This document shows positions 35,107 through 47,758 of a DNA stretch of 64,000 nucleotides, piece after piece. The stretch's first letter is position 1. Each line of letters opens with the position of its first letter. The notes beneath the pieces were generated by a model. The model was given only the letters and a program-made list of their open reading frames with translations. It was not told the DNA's origin and did not search any database. A program made the translations under genes and the position numbers. Origin of the DNA: Rhodamnia argentea (taxonomy: Eukaryota > Streptophyta > Magnoliopsida > Myrtales > Myrtaceae); assembly GCF_020921035.1 (NCBI RefSeq), contig NC_063154.1, forward strand, positions 5,704,001 through 5,768,000. The letters run 5' to 3'.

Positions 35107-37674
35107 ATGATGCTTTGGCACTTCTTTGTGATTGTGAATGGGGTCATTCCTTTGTTCTCCTGCTGCACATCCACAGCCGAGCTCATCACGAAGCTCCCCG
35201 GTCAGCCAGATGGCATTTCTTTCAAGCAGCACTCGGGTTACATCGCTACGGATTCTCGACTTGGCCATGCTCTGTTCTATTACTTCGTGGAAGCTGATGC
35301 TAGCGACCCGCTGTCTTACCCTCTAACCTTGTGGCTCGCCGGCGGTATAGTAGTCCTAACTGCTAATTCAATTACTGCTCTTGCTGTTTGTTTGCCGATT
35401 CTGATTGACTTTGGTTTAGGCCCCGGCTGCTCTTCTCTGGGGCAAGGTGCATTCAAGGAGCATGGCCCGTTTCGACCAGCTCGGGACGGAAGCTTGATGA
35501 AGAATGAATTCTCCTGGAATAAAGGTACTTCTTTCATCGGTTGATCGATCATGTTGTAAATGGAATGGACTCTTGACAAGTTGTTAAGGTTATTTATGCT
35601 CATTCGATTGCAATTTCGGTAGCGTCGAACATGCTGTACGTAGAATCCCCCATCTCAGTTGGGTTTTCATACTCGAATACGACTGTGGACTACGCCGATT
35701 GGAAAGATGCAGATACCGGTACATCTCAGCTGTTCCTAACGAATTTCCTTTGCGTCATGAGAACTTAGCGGCCTTCATATTTGTAGTAAGATGGACATCT
35801 TTTCGCATTGCAGCCAGAGAAAACATGCAGTTCCTTCTCGGTTGGTTCAAAGAATATCCGAAATATAGAGACTCCGATTTCTATATAGCGGGGGAGAGCT
35901 ATGCTGGTAAGTGTCGGAACTCCTCGTCTCTTGGTCTCGCTATGGATGTGATTGCAAATTCTGACTTGTTCGTCTCCAATTTGATATACTAATCTTCCTT
36001 CCAAACGAACTAATCTCTATAGAACATTGTTGTAGGCCACTATGTGCCGCCGTTTGCAGCTCTGGTAGTGGATCACAACAAGCATTCCCATGCGAATCCG
36101 ATCAAGCTTAGGGGGATAGCGGTTAACAGTTCCCCTCTCCATTGGATTACGCGTTCTTCAGTTTGGCAACTTTTTTTCGTTTGATTTTCAAGTTTACTAC
36201 CTGACCGAAAAAAATCTCCTTTTCTTTCTGACGACGCAGCTCGGCAACCCACTTCTGGATATTCAGATTAGTATAGATGGCGCCAATTTTTTGTGGTCCC
36301 ACGGGGTCATTTCGGATGAGACATTGAAGTTGAAGAAGACGGTGTGCAACGACTCTAGGTACTGGATGGAACGATTCCAGTTCCATGGCAAACTTTCGAG
36401 GGAATGCGCCGAGGTATCAGCGAAGCAGGCGGAGGAAATGGGGAATTTCACTGATCCATTTGATGTGCTCGGACCTCACTGCTTCTTGGGGACTACTGCG
36501 GTGCGATCGGCTGCAAGTAGTTTGTGGGATGCGTACCATGCTAAAGTGAGTTCGACTCTGTCCAAGATCTTGCCTAGTTTCTAGAAGGAAAGAGCCTAGG
36601 AACAAAACCACGATAGATAGCACCCTTTTGGTATTGCATCACAGACAATACAATTCAGGGGTTAGGCCTTGATCTGGTTCATTATGTATCGACTTTTCTT
36701 GTGAGCAGCTAGCTTCAAGGATGGGGCTTGTCGATCCATGCCTCCAGGATTATATAGTCTTGTACCTCAATAATCCTCGAGTGCAGGAAGCCCTCCATGC
36801 GAATAGGACGAAGCTCCCATCGGTTTGGGATATCTGTTCAAGGTTTTTATTGCTCACCTCTGCTCTATTACCTTCCTGATTCAGTCGAAACCGCACGTTC
36901 TGTTTCTAAATGTCGTTTCGTGCGGTATGCGGCAGTGCTTTTTCCTTACGCGACACTGGTATAGGCGACAACATCATACCTGTTTTATCGGCTTTAATCA
37001 AGGAGCATCTGCGAGTACTCCTCTTCAGGTAAGTCACAGACACGAACGGTCTAATTCCAACATGTTTTGTTCGACGACACCTTGTTCTTGTCGGAAGTAT
37101 CACGGTATCTGTGCTGCGGAAGCAAGCCTCAAAAGTCATGGATGGACATAAACATCCTTGCGCCGTCATGTAATATATGAACTGATAATGTGGAACTGGG
37201 CTGCACGTTGCAGCGGGGATCAAGATTCGAGGATACCATTGACGCAGACGAGAACGATCGCCAACTTGATTGCTCGAGACTTGAAATTCTCATCCTTTGG
37301 TGGATATGCACCTTGGTACGACAGAATGCAGGTTAGATTCTCGTCCCGTCTTCGTTTTTCTTTTTCCTTTTTAACTCAGACGCATCGCGGAGTAAAAGAA
37401 AAGGAATGTTTCCGTCCATTGTTGAATCTGCTTAGAAGTTTTCCGATCATATATGCATTCTTAACAACATCAGTGACGCTCATGAATCCAGGTTGGTGGA
37501 TGGACTCAGTCATTTGGAAGGTCAAGAAAAGGGAAGAACGTGACTTGCTTGACATTCGCCACAGTCCGAGGAGCGGCTCACGAGGTCCCATACAGTTCGC
37601 CGTCGCAAGCTCTCACCTTGTTCAAGGCATTTCTCGATGGATCCTCTCCACCGAAAGTGCCGTTCAAGAACTGA
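35107..37674 (+). CDS. S5: serine carboxypeptidase-like protein (SCPL45 type), intact
   Basis: The sister of S2 and likewise a complete S10-family gene. Ten exons join in frame: 35107-35344, 35420-35524, 35623-35718, 35814-35906, 36036-36121, 36240-36545, 36709-36842, 36936-37028, 37214-37331 and 37492-37674. This gives 483 residues, two more than S2 because exon 6 reads [10 protein letters not shown] where S2 reads EVFHDKLS. The signal peptide starts MMLWHFF. Triad: Ser175 in GESYAG, Asp388 in GDQDS and His453 in GAAHEVP. WLAGG at 76-80 again replaces WLNGG. Exon 7 could start at 36709 (used here, matching S2 and S6) or at another AG three codons or fewer away. Its expression is not shown, but every splice site and the frame are preserved, unlike its neighbours S4 and S6. 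Confidence 0.88.
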
Positions 37675-38396
37675 TCCGTTCATGGCTCTTGTTAAGAAGA
37701 AGCATCATTCTTTCCAGGTCGATCGCTTGAGAATGGAGCTGTCCTCTGTTATACCTTTGATATTCACATCTGAAAGAAGAGTCAATGTCTTCATATCGTA
37801 TTTCCAGATCCAAGGAAAAAATCGAATGCGAACTACATGTTACAACTACCAGATTCGAGCTTGATGTGATCACAAATTTGACAGGGCCAAAGAGTAATTG
37901 CACAATAGATACGCATGCTAAAATGTCGATGCCCAGTAGATATCCTATCCTTAAACTAAAATGTTCCTAGTTTCAAAATAGCGAAGAGTAATTGCGCAAT
38001 AGATAGGCATGCTATAATCTTTGTACTCCTACACAATTTAGTCATATAGTTGGGATGTTCTGTGCCTATTACTAGTTCTTGCTATCATGTGTATGGACAC
38101 CGTGCGACGTCTGGAACGTGCGATACTACGATCGATGCTATCACGACCAAATTCGCCTTTCTAGGTTGAAAAGCCAAGCAGAATGCTAAAATAGAAAATA
38201 GTTTCTAGCCAGTTGGTCATTGAGAGATTATTTAAGATGAAATGAGCCTTATAAAACCAATTGACTGGTCAATCTGTCAAAGGAAGATTCATTCCCACAG
38301 AACTCTTATTTTATCATTAGATCTGTTCTTGGATGGTGTAGTGTCATTTGGAAGCTCCTCAGTTCTTCACTGCTCAGAGTCCTTCGGTCCATGTAA
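37675..38396. other. Spacer between S5 and S6, holding the S6 promoter block
   Basis: The homologue of 24638-25363. Near its end it has the conserved aagcagaatgct and aagatgaaatgagcc words. A tatttaag TATA-like word lies at about 38228. Confidence 0.65.
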
Positions 38397-40954
38397 ATGA
38401 TGTTTTGGTACTTCATTGTGATTGTGAATGGTGTCATTCCTCTGTTCTCCTCCATTACATCAACGGCCGAGCTCATCACTAAGCTCCCTGGTCAGCCAGA
38501 TGGCGTTTCTTTCGAGCAGCATTCGGGTTACATCGTTACGGATTCTCGGCGTGGCCATGCCCTGTTCTATTACTTCGTGGAAGCCAATGCTAGCGAGCCG
38601 CCATCTTACCCATTGACATTGTGGTTCAACGGCGGTATAGTAGTCCTACTGCTAATTCATTATTGCTTGAACTAGTGTTTGCCAGTTCTGATTTACTTTG
38701 GTTTAGGCCCCGGCTGCTCCTCTTGGGTTCAGGGCATTCATGGAGCACGGTCCGTTTCGACCAGGTGGGGACGGTGGCTTGATGAAGAACGAATTTTCCT
38801 GGAATAACGGTACTTCTTTCACCCACCGATCGATCATCTTGTAATGGAACAGACTCCTGAAAGTTAAGGGTTATTTATGCTCATTCGATTGCAATTTGGG
38901 TAGTGTCGAACATGCTGTACGTGGAATCCCCTATCGGAGTCGGGTTTTCATACTTGAACACAACTTTGGACTATGTTGATTGGAAAGATGCAGACACCGG
39001 TATATCTGAGTTGTTAGTTATTTTCCTTCTTGTCAAAAGTAATAAGAACTTAGCGGCCTTCGTATTCGTAGTGAGACAGACATCCCTTCGTATTGCAGCC
39101 AGAGATAACATGCAGTTCCTTCTCAGTTGGTTCGAAGAATATCCGAAATACAGAGACACAGATCTGTTTTTAGCAGGGGAGAGCTACGCTGGTAATAGTT
39201 GAAACTCCGATAGTATCGCGGTCTCTCCATGGACGTGATTGTTGATTCCTATCTGTTCTTCTAAATCTGTTTTGGTATACTAATTTTCCTCCCCAAACTA
39301 AACTGTATAGAACATGATTGTAGGCCACTACGTGCCGCAGCTTACTGCTCTGGTGCTGGATTACAATAAGCAGTCCCATGGGAAACCGATCAAGCTTAGG
39401 GCGATAGCAGTTAACGATACTTTGCTCGTTTGGATCCTGCGTTTTCAATGGCAGCTTTCTTCGTTCGGTTTTCAATCTTCATCTTCCTTATGTTGATGCA
39501 GCTCGGCAACCCACTTCTGGATTTTCAGATTGGTATAGATGGTGCCACATGGTGCCACATTTTTGTGGTCCCACGGCGTCATTTCGGACGAGACATTGAA
39601 GCTGAAGGAGACGGCGTGCAACGACTCCAGGTACTTGACAGAACGAATCCACCACAAAATTTCCTTGGAATGCGCTGAGGTGTTTCAGAAGCAGGTGGAG
39701 GAAATGGGGAATTTTACCGATCCAGGTGATGTGCTTGAACCTTATTGCTTCTCTGGGACCACCGCGATGACACAATCGGCTTCAAGTAGCGCGTGGGACG
39801 CGTACCACGCCAAAGTGAGTTTGACTCTCTGGAAGACCTTTCCTTAAAATTTCATCTGACCCTGCATAGAGCATAAGAATGAAACAGCCTAGGAACAAAA
39901 ACCATGAGAGCATCCTTATAGTATTGATTCGCAGATAGGACTATTCAGAAGTTAGGCCCTGCCCTGGTTCATCAAGCATTGACTTTTCTTGTCAGCAGCT
40001 TGCTCGAAGGATGGTTCTTAGTGATCCGTGCCTCGGGGATTCGATATTTTCGTACCTCAATAAGCCTCGAGTGCAAAAAGCCCTCCATGCCAATACGACA
40101 AAGCTCCCATCGGCTTGGCAATTCTGTTCAGGGTCTTTTTTCTCACCTCTGTTCTATTTCCTTCCTAATTCAGTCGGAACCACGCATTCTGTTTCTAAAT
40201 GTGGTTTCATGTGGCACACGGCAGGCCTCTATCTTATCATGCCGTCGATATGGGCATAGACATCATACCTCGTTTATCGGCCTTAATCGAGGATCATCTG
40301 CGAGTCCTCCTCTTTAGGTAAGTCATGGACATGAATCGTCTTATTCCAACAATGTTCCATTCCATGACAACTTCTTCCGGTCAGAAGAATCACTGTCTGT
40401 GTTGTGGTGAAACTTGCCTTGAATTCATGAACATAAACATCAGGGTTGCATTACTCCTATCAACTAACAAACGTGAAACTGGGCTGCTCATTGCAGTGGT
40501 GATCAAGATTCGAAAATACCGTTGACGCAGACGAGGATGATCGCCAACATGATCGCTCGAGACTAGAATTTCACATCCTTGGGTAAATACGCTCCTTGGT
40601 ATGACCAAATGCAGGTTAGGTTCTCTTCTTGTGTACGTTTTTCTCTTAAACTCTGACACGCCGTGGTGTAAAGGAAAAAAAAATTTTGTGCCCGCCCATT
40701 GTTGAACGTGCTTCGAAACTTTCGGATGACCCTATACATTCTCGACAACATTATTGACGCTCATGAATCAGGTCGGTGGATGGACCGAGTCATTTGGTAG
40801 GTCAAGAAGAGGGAAGAATGCGACTCGTTTGACATTCGCCACGGTGAGAGGAGCAGCTCACGAGGTTCCATACACTTCGCCCTCGCAAGCTCTCACCTTG
40901 TTCAGAGCATTTCTTGAGGGATCCTCTCTACCGAAAGTGCCGTTCAAGAGCTGA
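38397..40954 (+). pseudogene. S6: SCPL45-type pseudogene, full length but broken
   Basis: All ten exons are present from ATG 38397 to TGA 40952-40954, with splice sites largely kept and the WFNGG motif intact. Three lesions stop it coding. Exon 2 has a 2-bp deletion in the PGCSSLG codons (near 38720; exon 38707-38809 is 103 bp against 105). Exon 6 has a 10-bp tandem duplication at 39539-39558. Exon 9 has a TAG at 40564-40566 (after IARD). Before and after these the blocks GESYAG, GDQDSKIPL and [11 protein letters not shown] are well kept, so inactivation is recent. Confidence 0.9.
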
Positions 40955-42040
40955 TCAATCCATTGCTCTTACTAAGAAGAACCATCACTTGAATGGAGCT
41001 GTCCTTTGTTGTATCTGGATGGTTCCACATTTGAAGGTAGAATCAATGTCTTCATATCTCAGTTCCAGATCCTTGGAAATAATTAGATGTGGACTACATT
41101 TTGTAATTGCGAGATTCGAGCTTGAACCGATCACGAGTTTGACGGACCAAAGAATGATTGCACAATTGGTAGGCACAGCAAAATGTCAATGCTCTGGCTG
41201 TTTAGTTCGCAGTTTAAACATGTTATGCGGAGCCACGCGCTGGCTTTAGCTCGAAGCTTTTTTTTTTTTTATCCTCGACGGTTTTTGCCATTTGGATCAT
41301 CGGCTGTGAAGTTTTACTTCGTACTCTTCTTGAGCATACATTGGCTTTCCAAGCATGCACACCAAGTGTTTGTTTTTATGTCTTGATAGAAATGGAGCAC
41401 GATATTCTTGCGTGGGATTCGCTGAGCTTGTGAGCCGTGTGAGAAACACCTCGTGATCGGGCCTCTGTGTGGAACTGTGAAAAAGGTGAAAGTTGAGAGA
41501 TGTAAAAGCGTTCCGTCTTCGGGCTCCAAAAACCCTTTCGCTTGATTTATATTATTCTGTAGGAATTTGGTTCCACTAGAGAGAGAGAGAGAGAGGGGGA
41601 GAGGGAGAGTAAATTTAGAGACGAATTTATAAGCAGAGACACACGTTTGATAACGATACAAAATTTATATTCTTGCATATGATAACGGTATAAAATTTAT
41701 ACGATTGCCGACCGTTGGGCCTCGTCCGGTGATCGCCTAATCGAAGATCGGTGGCCAACGGATGGCGAATTGGAGCGGAGGACTGAAGGCTGGCGATGGG
41801 TGAATAGCGGATAGCGAAAGACAGCAATGAGAAAAATTCTAAATTCCATTTATGTTCAAAATAGAAAAGTAGAAAATTTCTATTTCTTATTTCTACTCTA
41901 GATCTACTTCTGGGCCAAAAATTGTCCCATAAATAGAAAAGTGAAGTTGCATTACGAAGCAGATTTCTGTTCCAAATCTGTTCTTCGGAACAAAACAATA
42001 GAAAAACAGAGAAATAGAACTGTTGTCATGCGCGCCCTTC
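40955..42040. other. Gene-free stretch downstream of S6
   Basis: The first 230 bp still match the S3/S5 3' flanks (gaatggagctgtcc, cacaattggtaggcac). A (GA)n run with g-rich tail lies at 41577-41607. The 41640-42040 part, rich in agaaatagaaa-type words and ending near gttgtcatgcgcgccc, resembles a decayed MITE. No gene is seen. Confidence 0.5.
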
Positions 42041-44245
42041 TTGGAAATTTCGGTTGCTTGCTACATAGATTTGTCCTGTTACTTGTTTCACAGAAAATTT
42101 AGTAGTCAGTTAAGTTAGTATTATAGATGTAATCAATTTTTGTTTATTGTAGACAAATGTGATTATAGATGCACGATAATTAGGATTTTGAGGGGATAAT
42201 TAGGCTATGGAATTTGAAGCAAATTAGTGAAAAAGGATTAAATTTAGTTCGTGATCAAGCACACATCCATAATACGTATCGTCACAACACATTAACAGTT
42301 TTCTAGTTCTTTTATAGGTTTTCCGATTTTTGGTTTTTTTTTTTTACAGTCTTATTTAATCTTCTTAAATCTTATTATTTTGTGATCCAAGTAATATATT
42401 TACATGAAAAGCACAGTGGATATAACTTTTCATGAGTTGGGTCACATATAAATGTGTTTTAATAATATGCGGGGGTGAGTGTGATTTCAAGGTAGAATTC
42501 AGAAACGAAGAACCCGACTAGTAAGATCCAATCCGATTCCAAGTTCTAGCATGAAACTTTAAATAAGTTTTTGTATTTTTCTTGTTCTACGTCTTCGTGC
42601 GATTTTGCGGTATTTCATGGCGTTCAATAATGAGTGTGTAATTTAGAACCACCAGCTTAAGCTTCCATTTCCACGATATTTATGATTGAGGATTTTTTAC
42701 TTTGTTAATATTTCAAAATTTTCGGATTTCTAAATATGAGTTGTGGTTAATAGATTGTAGAAGTAAATGGTGATTATTAAATATAATGATTCACTGCAGT
42801 CATTTAATTAAGAATACATGTGGAATTTGGGTAAACCTTGGGACCGACTTTGGAACCTGTGACAGGCGGGTTCTAAGGTATGCATAATATGATCATTCTT
42901 TGATTTAAAGAATCATCCCATCTCAATTGAAATCTGTTCCATGACCGAAATAGGGGGGATACACGTTACCCACCTATTCCAACCGGGGAGAATAGGCCAA
43001 ATTGAGAGATCGACTCTTACAAATAGGTTCTACGTCCTAGATGGAACCTAGATCGGCCCTGGAACCACTTAGCTCTAGTAATTTGGGTCATGTTAGGTTT
43101 TTGTTGGATCGGATATGAGTCACACAAATTGTATTGTGTATAAAATGGTTTAAATGGGTCAATACGGCTCTGACCATTTTTGACCCGATCCAAACTTGAC
43201 CATGTTCACCTATATCGGGGCTTAACCACGTCATAAGGGAAATTACCAAAAAAAAAATTTTGATCTATTTGGTCCTAAATATTTTCACACTTTACCAATC
43301 GAATTCATCTCGGTCAATTTTGTTCGAAATTGCTATTGTGGACACCCATCGTCCTATGTGGCACAATTAACGCTGTCCTAGACATTTTTAAATAATATGT
43401 TAACAATTTTTTGTTCTTATTTTACTTTTTCTTTTGTTCTCTTTACCTTTTTATTTTTGGACCGAGGCCAGCAAGGGTCGTCGGCCATAGGTGGATGCCG
43501 CAAAGCCCTCGGCTGATCCGATCCGGGGGTAACAACCTCACCCAAACCCATCGAAGGCTGTGATGCCCTGGCTTTGGCTGGTGAAGGCGTGGTGGCCCTA
43601 TCCCAAGCCCTCTCTGGCCATGGCGAAGGCATCGGGCGAGGACCAACCCGCCCTCGTTGTGGCCAGCGAGGGACCACGACGCCCTCTCCTAGTGCCGATG
43701 ACCCTCAATTAAAAAAAAAAGTAAAGTGAAGAAAATAAAAGAAAAACCAAAAATTATTAAAACATGTTCACGTTCTCGTTAGTCGTGTCACTTAGGACAA
43801 TCGGAGCTCATATCAGCGATTTCCGGTCAAAATTGGCGGGATGAACTCAATTGGTAAAACGTAAAAATGTTTAAAACCAAATTGACAGAATTTAAATAAA
43901 AAAAAAGTACAATTTAGGACTTTTTTGAGTAATTCTTCCCACCGCCATATGCACGATCGAAGCCATCAAAAGATAGCATGTACATAAAGGCCAGGTCAAA
44001 TCCCGCATTCATCGTTGGAGCGGTCTTTACAAACACGGCTTGGTGTGGGACGCAGGCTGGATCTCATGTGGGCTGTTCTTGCATTCGGATCAATTGCAAA
44101 ATTCATACACATGTACGTATGAATGTACGTATATGCGCAGATACGTATTGACCATTCAATAAATGAGTATGGACGGACTATAGAGATTCAAGAACCGTAA
44201 CTAGGTCAACACAGTCTACTAAAATAAAATAAAAAAAAACCTTAA
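42040..44245. repeat. SCPL 3'-flank block, copy beside S6 (interrupted)
   Basis: Matches 16270-17090 in order: tagatgtaatcaatt, ttttgaggggataattaggc, atgagttgggtcacatataaatgtg, then after about 1.5 kb of inserted DNA (42467-43940) gcatgtacataaaggcc and gagtatggacggactatagagattc. No coding sequence. Confidence 0.7.
43237..43940. mobile_element. MITE of the gggaaattacc foldback family, copy 1
   Basis: Starts gggaaattaccaaaaa and ends ttttttgagtaattcttccc, imperfect terminal inverted repeats. The GC-rich centre (ggccgtcggc-type words) carries spurious frames. A target duplication is not clear. Confidence 0.6.
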
Positions 44246-44631
44246 GCTTGTCACACTTTCTAAAGCATCATCAACTAGTGCGAAGCTGATGACAGCTCAA
44301 TTAGGCGCATCTATATACTAATCTTAATTATTGGGTCCATCAAAATTTAAGCACATGCACAGTCCCAAGTGGTGTAATAAGATTCAAGTTGGTCAATGGG
44401 GCTGCTGATTTTAGTATTTTGTTCCTGACATTTAGGAAATTGATTTGTTAAGTTAGAGACCCCCCACTATTTTTTTTTTAATTTTTGTTTTTATGGATGA
44501 TTTAATGGCTCGCAGATTTAGTTGTAATTTGAAGATCGTCACCAACTTTAGTTGCACATGTACCTTTTTTTCCTTTATGATAATTAAGTCTATCTTATGG
44601 ATATTTCTTTATTGGATGAGTTTAAAAGATC

Positions 44632-45226
44632 GGGAAATTTACCAAAAAAGTTATAAATCTATTGCAATTGCACCAATTCAGTTCTAAACTTTTTTTTGTC
44701 CGATTTAGTCCTAAATATTTTGCATTTGTGCTAATTCAGTCCATCCGGCAAACTTTGGCCGGACGGCGGCGAAGTGGACACCGGCCAGCCGGCCGGTGAC
44801 CGAATATTTTAACATTATTTTTGAATTTTTTAATCTTTATAATTTTTTCATTTTTTTATTATCTCTTTTCTTTTCTTTTTCCCTTCCCTTCCCTTCCCTC
44901 TTCTTTAGAGGGACGGTCGGCCTCGCTTGGCCATTGTGAGGCCGAGGCGGCCGTCCTTCGGCCGGTCGCCGAGCTCCGGCAATCAGTTGGAGGAAGAAGA
45001 TGGAAGGGAGGAAGAAGAGGGGAGGGGAAGAAAAAAAGAAAATAAAATAAAATAATTTCAAAAAATTATTATAATATTAGGTTGTCGGCCGGCCAAAATT
45101 CACTAGATGGATCGAACCGACACAATTGCAAAAAGTTTAGGACTAAATCGGCAAAAAAATAAAAATATTTTGGACTGAATTGGCACAGTTGTAATAGGTT
45201 TAGGATATTTTTTTGGTAATTTTCCC
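44632..45226. mobile_element. MITE of the same family, copy 2, with 9-bp target duplication
   Basis: 595 bp. The left end gggaaatttaccaaaaaagt and right end ggtaattttccc are inverted repeats extending about 55 bp (caattcagt against actgaattg). TAAAAGATC occurs at 44623-44631 and again at 45227-45235. A 9-bp duplication points to the Mutator superfamily. There is no transposase. Confidence 0.85.
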
Positions 45227-45235
45227 TAAAAGATC

Positions 45236-46386
45236 GAATCATCCATTTTCATCGAAGTCAGCAGCTTCGTGCTGATAAGAGTGCTCAAACAGTTAGAGCG
45301 ATCAAATAATGCCTCTCTTTGAGTTTTTACTGTGAAAAAGAAATTGCTTATCATAGCACAAATTATATTCATTAGGGCCTCATAAAGTGAAGTGCTTACG
45401 TAATTAATCTTTTTATGCTCTTAGTGAGCTGTACGAAAGTTTAAGGATAAATGAGATATGCACATATTATAGTATGCGTCGAACCCCGATCTAATAGAAT
45501 ATAATCTTGCGAAAACGAACACATATTTCTCTTAACATTGACAAATGAGCAGCAAGAATCAGGTTTAGGTTTACTTGTTCTACCTAATATTACGCACTTG
45601 GAAAATTAAATATAACCATATACAAAAGTTAAGTGTCAATGCTAGCTCAGATATCGTGAGGAGCGAGCAGATCTAAAACTAGGAAACAAATTCAGAGTCA
45701 ATGGATTAGATCATGCTTACGAATTGCTTACACCCAATAACATATGATTTAACCTTCATTAGGAGAATATTAAGCTCGTAGTTCAGTCAACTTTTTCCCT
45801 ATTTTTATTGTATATATATTTTTTAGGAGCTCGTGGATCTGCCATGGCCTAATCAAGTTTTGTTTTTTGGTCAAATTGGCCTAATCAAGTTCAATCGTAA
45901 GAGAATGGATCATACATATCAATTTGTCATTTCTTGTAAATTTTCTAATCTTTGTTTGGCAAAGTCTTGGTGACCTTGTTTAGATTTAAACTAGTTGACC
46001 CGATTCATCAAAAATCATAGGTGCATCATGTGCCTAACATTTAATTTACTCGAGCCAACACTAATGTTTCGCACCAAATGAAGTGAAAATGAAGCTTAAT
46101 TCTAATAAGTGTTATTCATATTAGGAATTTCCAATTGAAAAAAAAGATCCATTTCTTAATCAACTATATATTTTTATTTTAATAAACTATACAAGTGAAC
46201 AAAATTCTTTTCCTCCTTATTCATCGGTTGTGTTCCTAATAAACAGTGATTCTACCCATGATTCATCTGTTCATAAATCAGAAGACTCTAACGAGGGTTT
46301 AATCAATTTCTTTTCCTCCTTATTTACGACAGATTTAGACAAGTGGACAATCAGTTTTTTAGTCATCTATAGACCCCGCGATATTT
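45236..46386. other. Gene-free stretch
   Basis: AT-rich. No frame of note, no repeat recognised. Confidence 0.6.
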
Positions 46387-46900
46387 GGAAAAATTACTAA
46401 AAAAATCATAAACCTATTATAGTTGTGTCAATTCAGTCTTAATATTTTTTGGCCAATTGAGTCCTAAAATTTTTGCATTTGTGCCAACTCTCCGTCCATT
46501 TGGCCGACCGGCGTTGACGTAGGCAATTTTTAATATTTTTATTTCTCTTTCATTTTATTTTTTTCGTCCGTTAGCCGGAGAGGGCTTCGTGGCCCTCATC
46601 GGGCATGGCCCGTAGCTACGATGGCCTTGCCCGGTGGCCGGCGAGCTCCCGCCTCCCTCGCCGGCTAGTGAGAAAAAAAAAAAAAAAAATGAGAAAGAAA
46701 AAAAATAAAAATAAAAAAGACATAAAAATAGAGAAAATAGTAAAATATTATTAAAAGTTATCCATGTCGGTGTTGATCGACCAAATGGACTAAATTGGCA
46801 TAGCTACAAAAGGTTTATGACTCGATTGACAAAAAAGAAGAAGTTTAAAACTGAATTGACACAATTACAATAAGTTTATGGCTTTTTTGATAACTTTCCC
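46387..46900. mobile_element. MITE of the same family, copy 3
   Basis: 514 bp. The left end ggaaaaattactaaaaaaatc and right end ttttttgataactttccc form inverted repeats. A GC-rich centre is flanked by poly-A-rich sequence. The target duplication is decayed. Confidence 0.75.
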
Positions 46901-47758
46901 AAAGTATTTCACCACCAAAAGGCTTCATCTTACTTATTGATATCTCCTTCCTTTCCGATTTTAATCTAGAAAACTCTAGAATAAGGTGAAAACAAAGATC
47001 ATCTCATGAAATGAAATCAAAGGAAATTCTTGACCTATGCCATTGGCTCACCATCTGATTCAATTTTCCTGTGAATCCTTTCCTTGCTCCTAAGGGCTCA
47101 TCTCAAGTCAAGCCAAGTCTTGAGGATCTACTGGTTAAGTCCGTTTGGTCTTGGGCAATCGTCATGTTAAGTAAGGTTAATAAAAATCAAGGGACATTGC
47201 GAAATTAATATCAGAAAAACGAAGGGTTAGTCACGTCACAGAGGTTGAACTTTGCAATGAGCTGTGATGTAGAACGACACGACGTTTAGAAGCAAAAAAG
47301 AAGAAGAAAAAATTAAGTATCATAAATCAAATTTCGATTTGCTACAGGGACCCCACATGGTCATCAGAGTCGTAGCTGCTGATGATGAGCGGCTGAAAGA
47401 GTTTGACTAAGAATCGGTGGTTGTAAGTATGGACAATGTGAAGTTGAAAACATTTCATTGTTAGCTCCTAATCCTAAAATTAAGGTTAGCTGTTAGAATT
47501 AATGAGTTCCTTCCTGCAGCTTCTTCATAGTCTATGCGAGTTGTTGACATTTCTTAAAGAGTAACATGCTCAAAGCAAAAGCAACTTGGACTTTGTGCTT
47601 CCATTTTTTTTTTAAAGAAAAAAATTGAGGGGAAAGTTATAAAATAAATTTACCAATCAATCGATCTGGTGGGTTCTGCTAGTAGTACTTATATAGGAAG
47701 AAGACACAGTTGTGCCATTTGTAAACAGCTTACTTACAAAAAAGGTATAAATGCTGAG
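46901..47758. promoter_or_regulatory. Upstream region of the WRKY gene
   Basis: No coding region is seen. It includes several TTGAC-type W-box cores (ttgaccta at about 47030, agtttgactaag at about 47400, gttgaca at about 47543), which would fit WRKY cross- or self-regulation. The transcription start is unknown. Confidence 0.3.

Larger units (their letters stand above)
27057..37710. repeat. Large segmental duplication, copy 2 (copy 1 about 5366-16035)
   Basis: From tgctttcccgattcagtggg onward the sequence follows 5366 onward in order, with an offset of about 21.69 kb. It includes the captured block, the nested copia with its GGGTC sites, the gene-free stretch, the promoter and the whole SCPL gene. 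The offset changes by only a few bases through indels. Homology with copy 1 ends just after the S2/S5 stop codons. Many 60-base lines in the left block are identical, so the duplication is younger than the copia insertion. Confidence 0.93.

Noticed and set aside
43417..43677. Minus-strand frame with Pro/Trp-rich product
   Set aside because: It is the GC-rich centre of a MITE.
46378..46909. A 9-bp target duplication for MITE copy 3
   Set aside because: gcgatattt and aaagtattt agree at only five positions, so it is not asserted.
47669..47758. Upstream extension of WRKY exon 1
   Set aside because: It opens with GTG, not a plant start; the first in-frame ATG is 47759.
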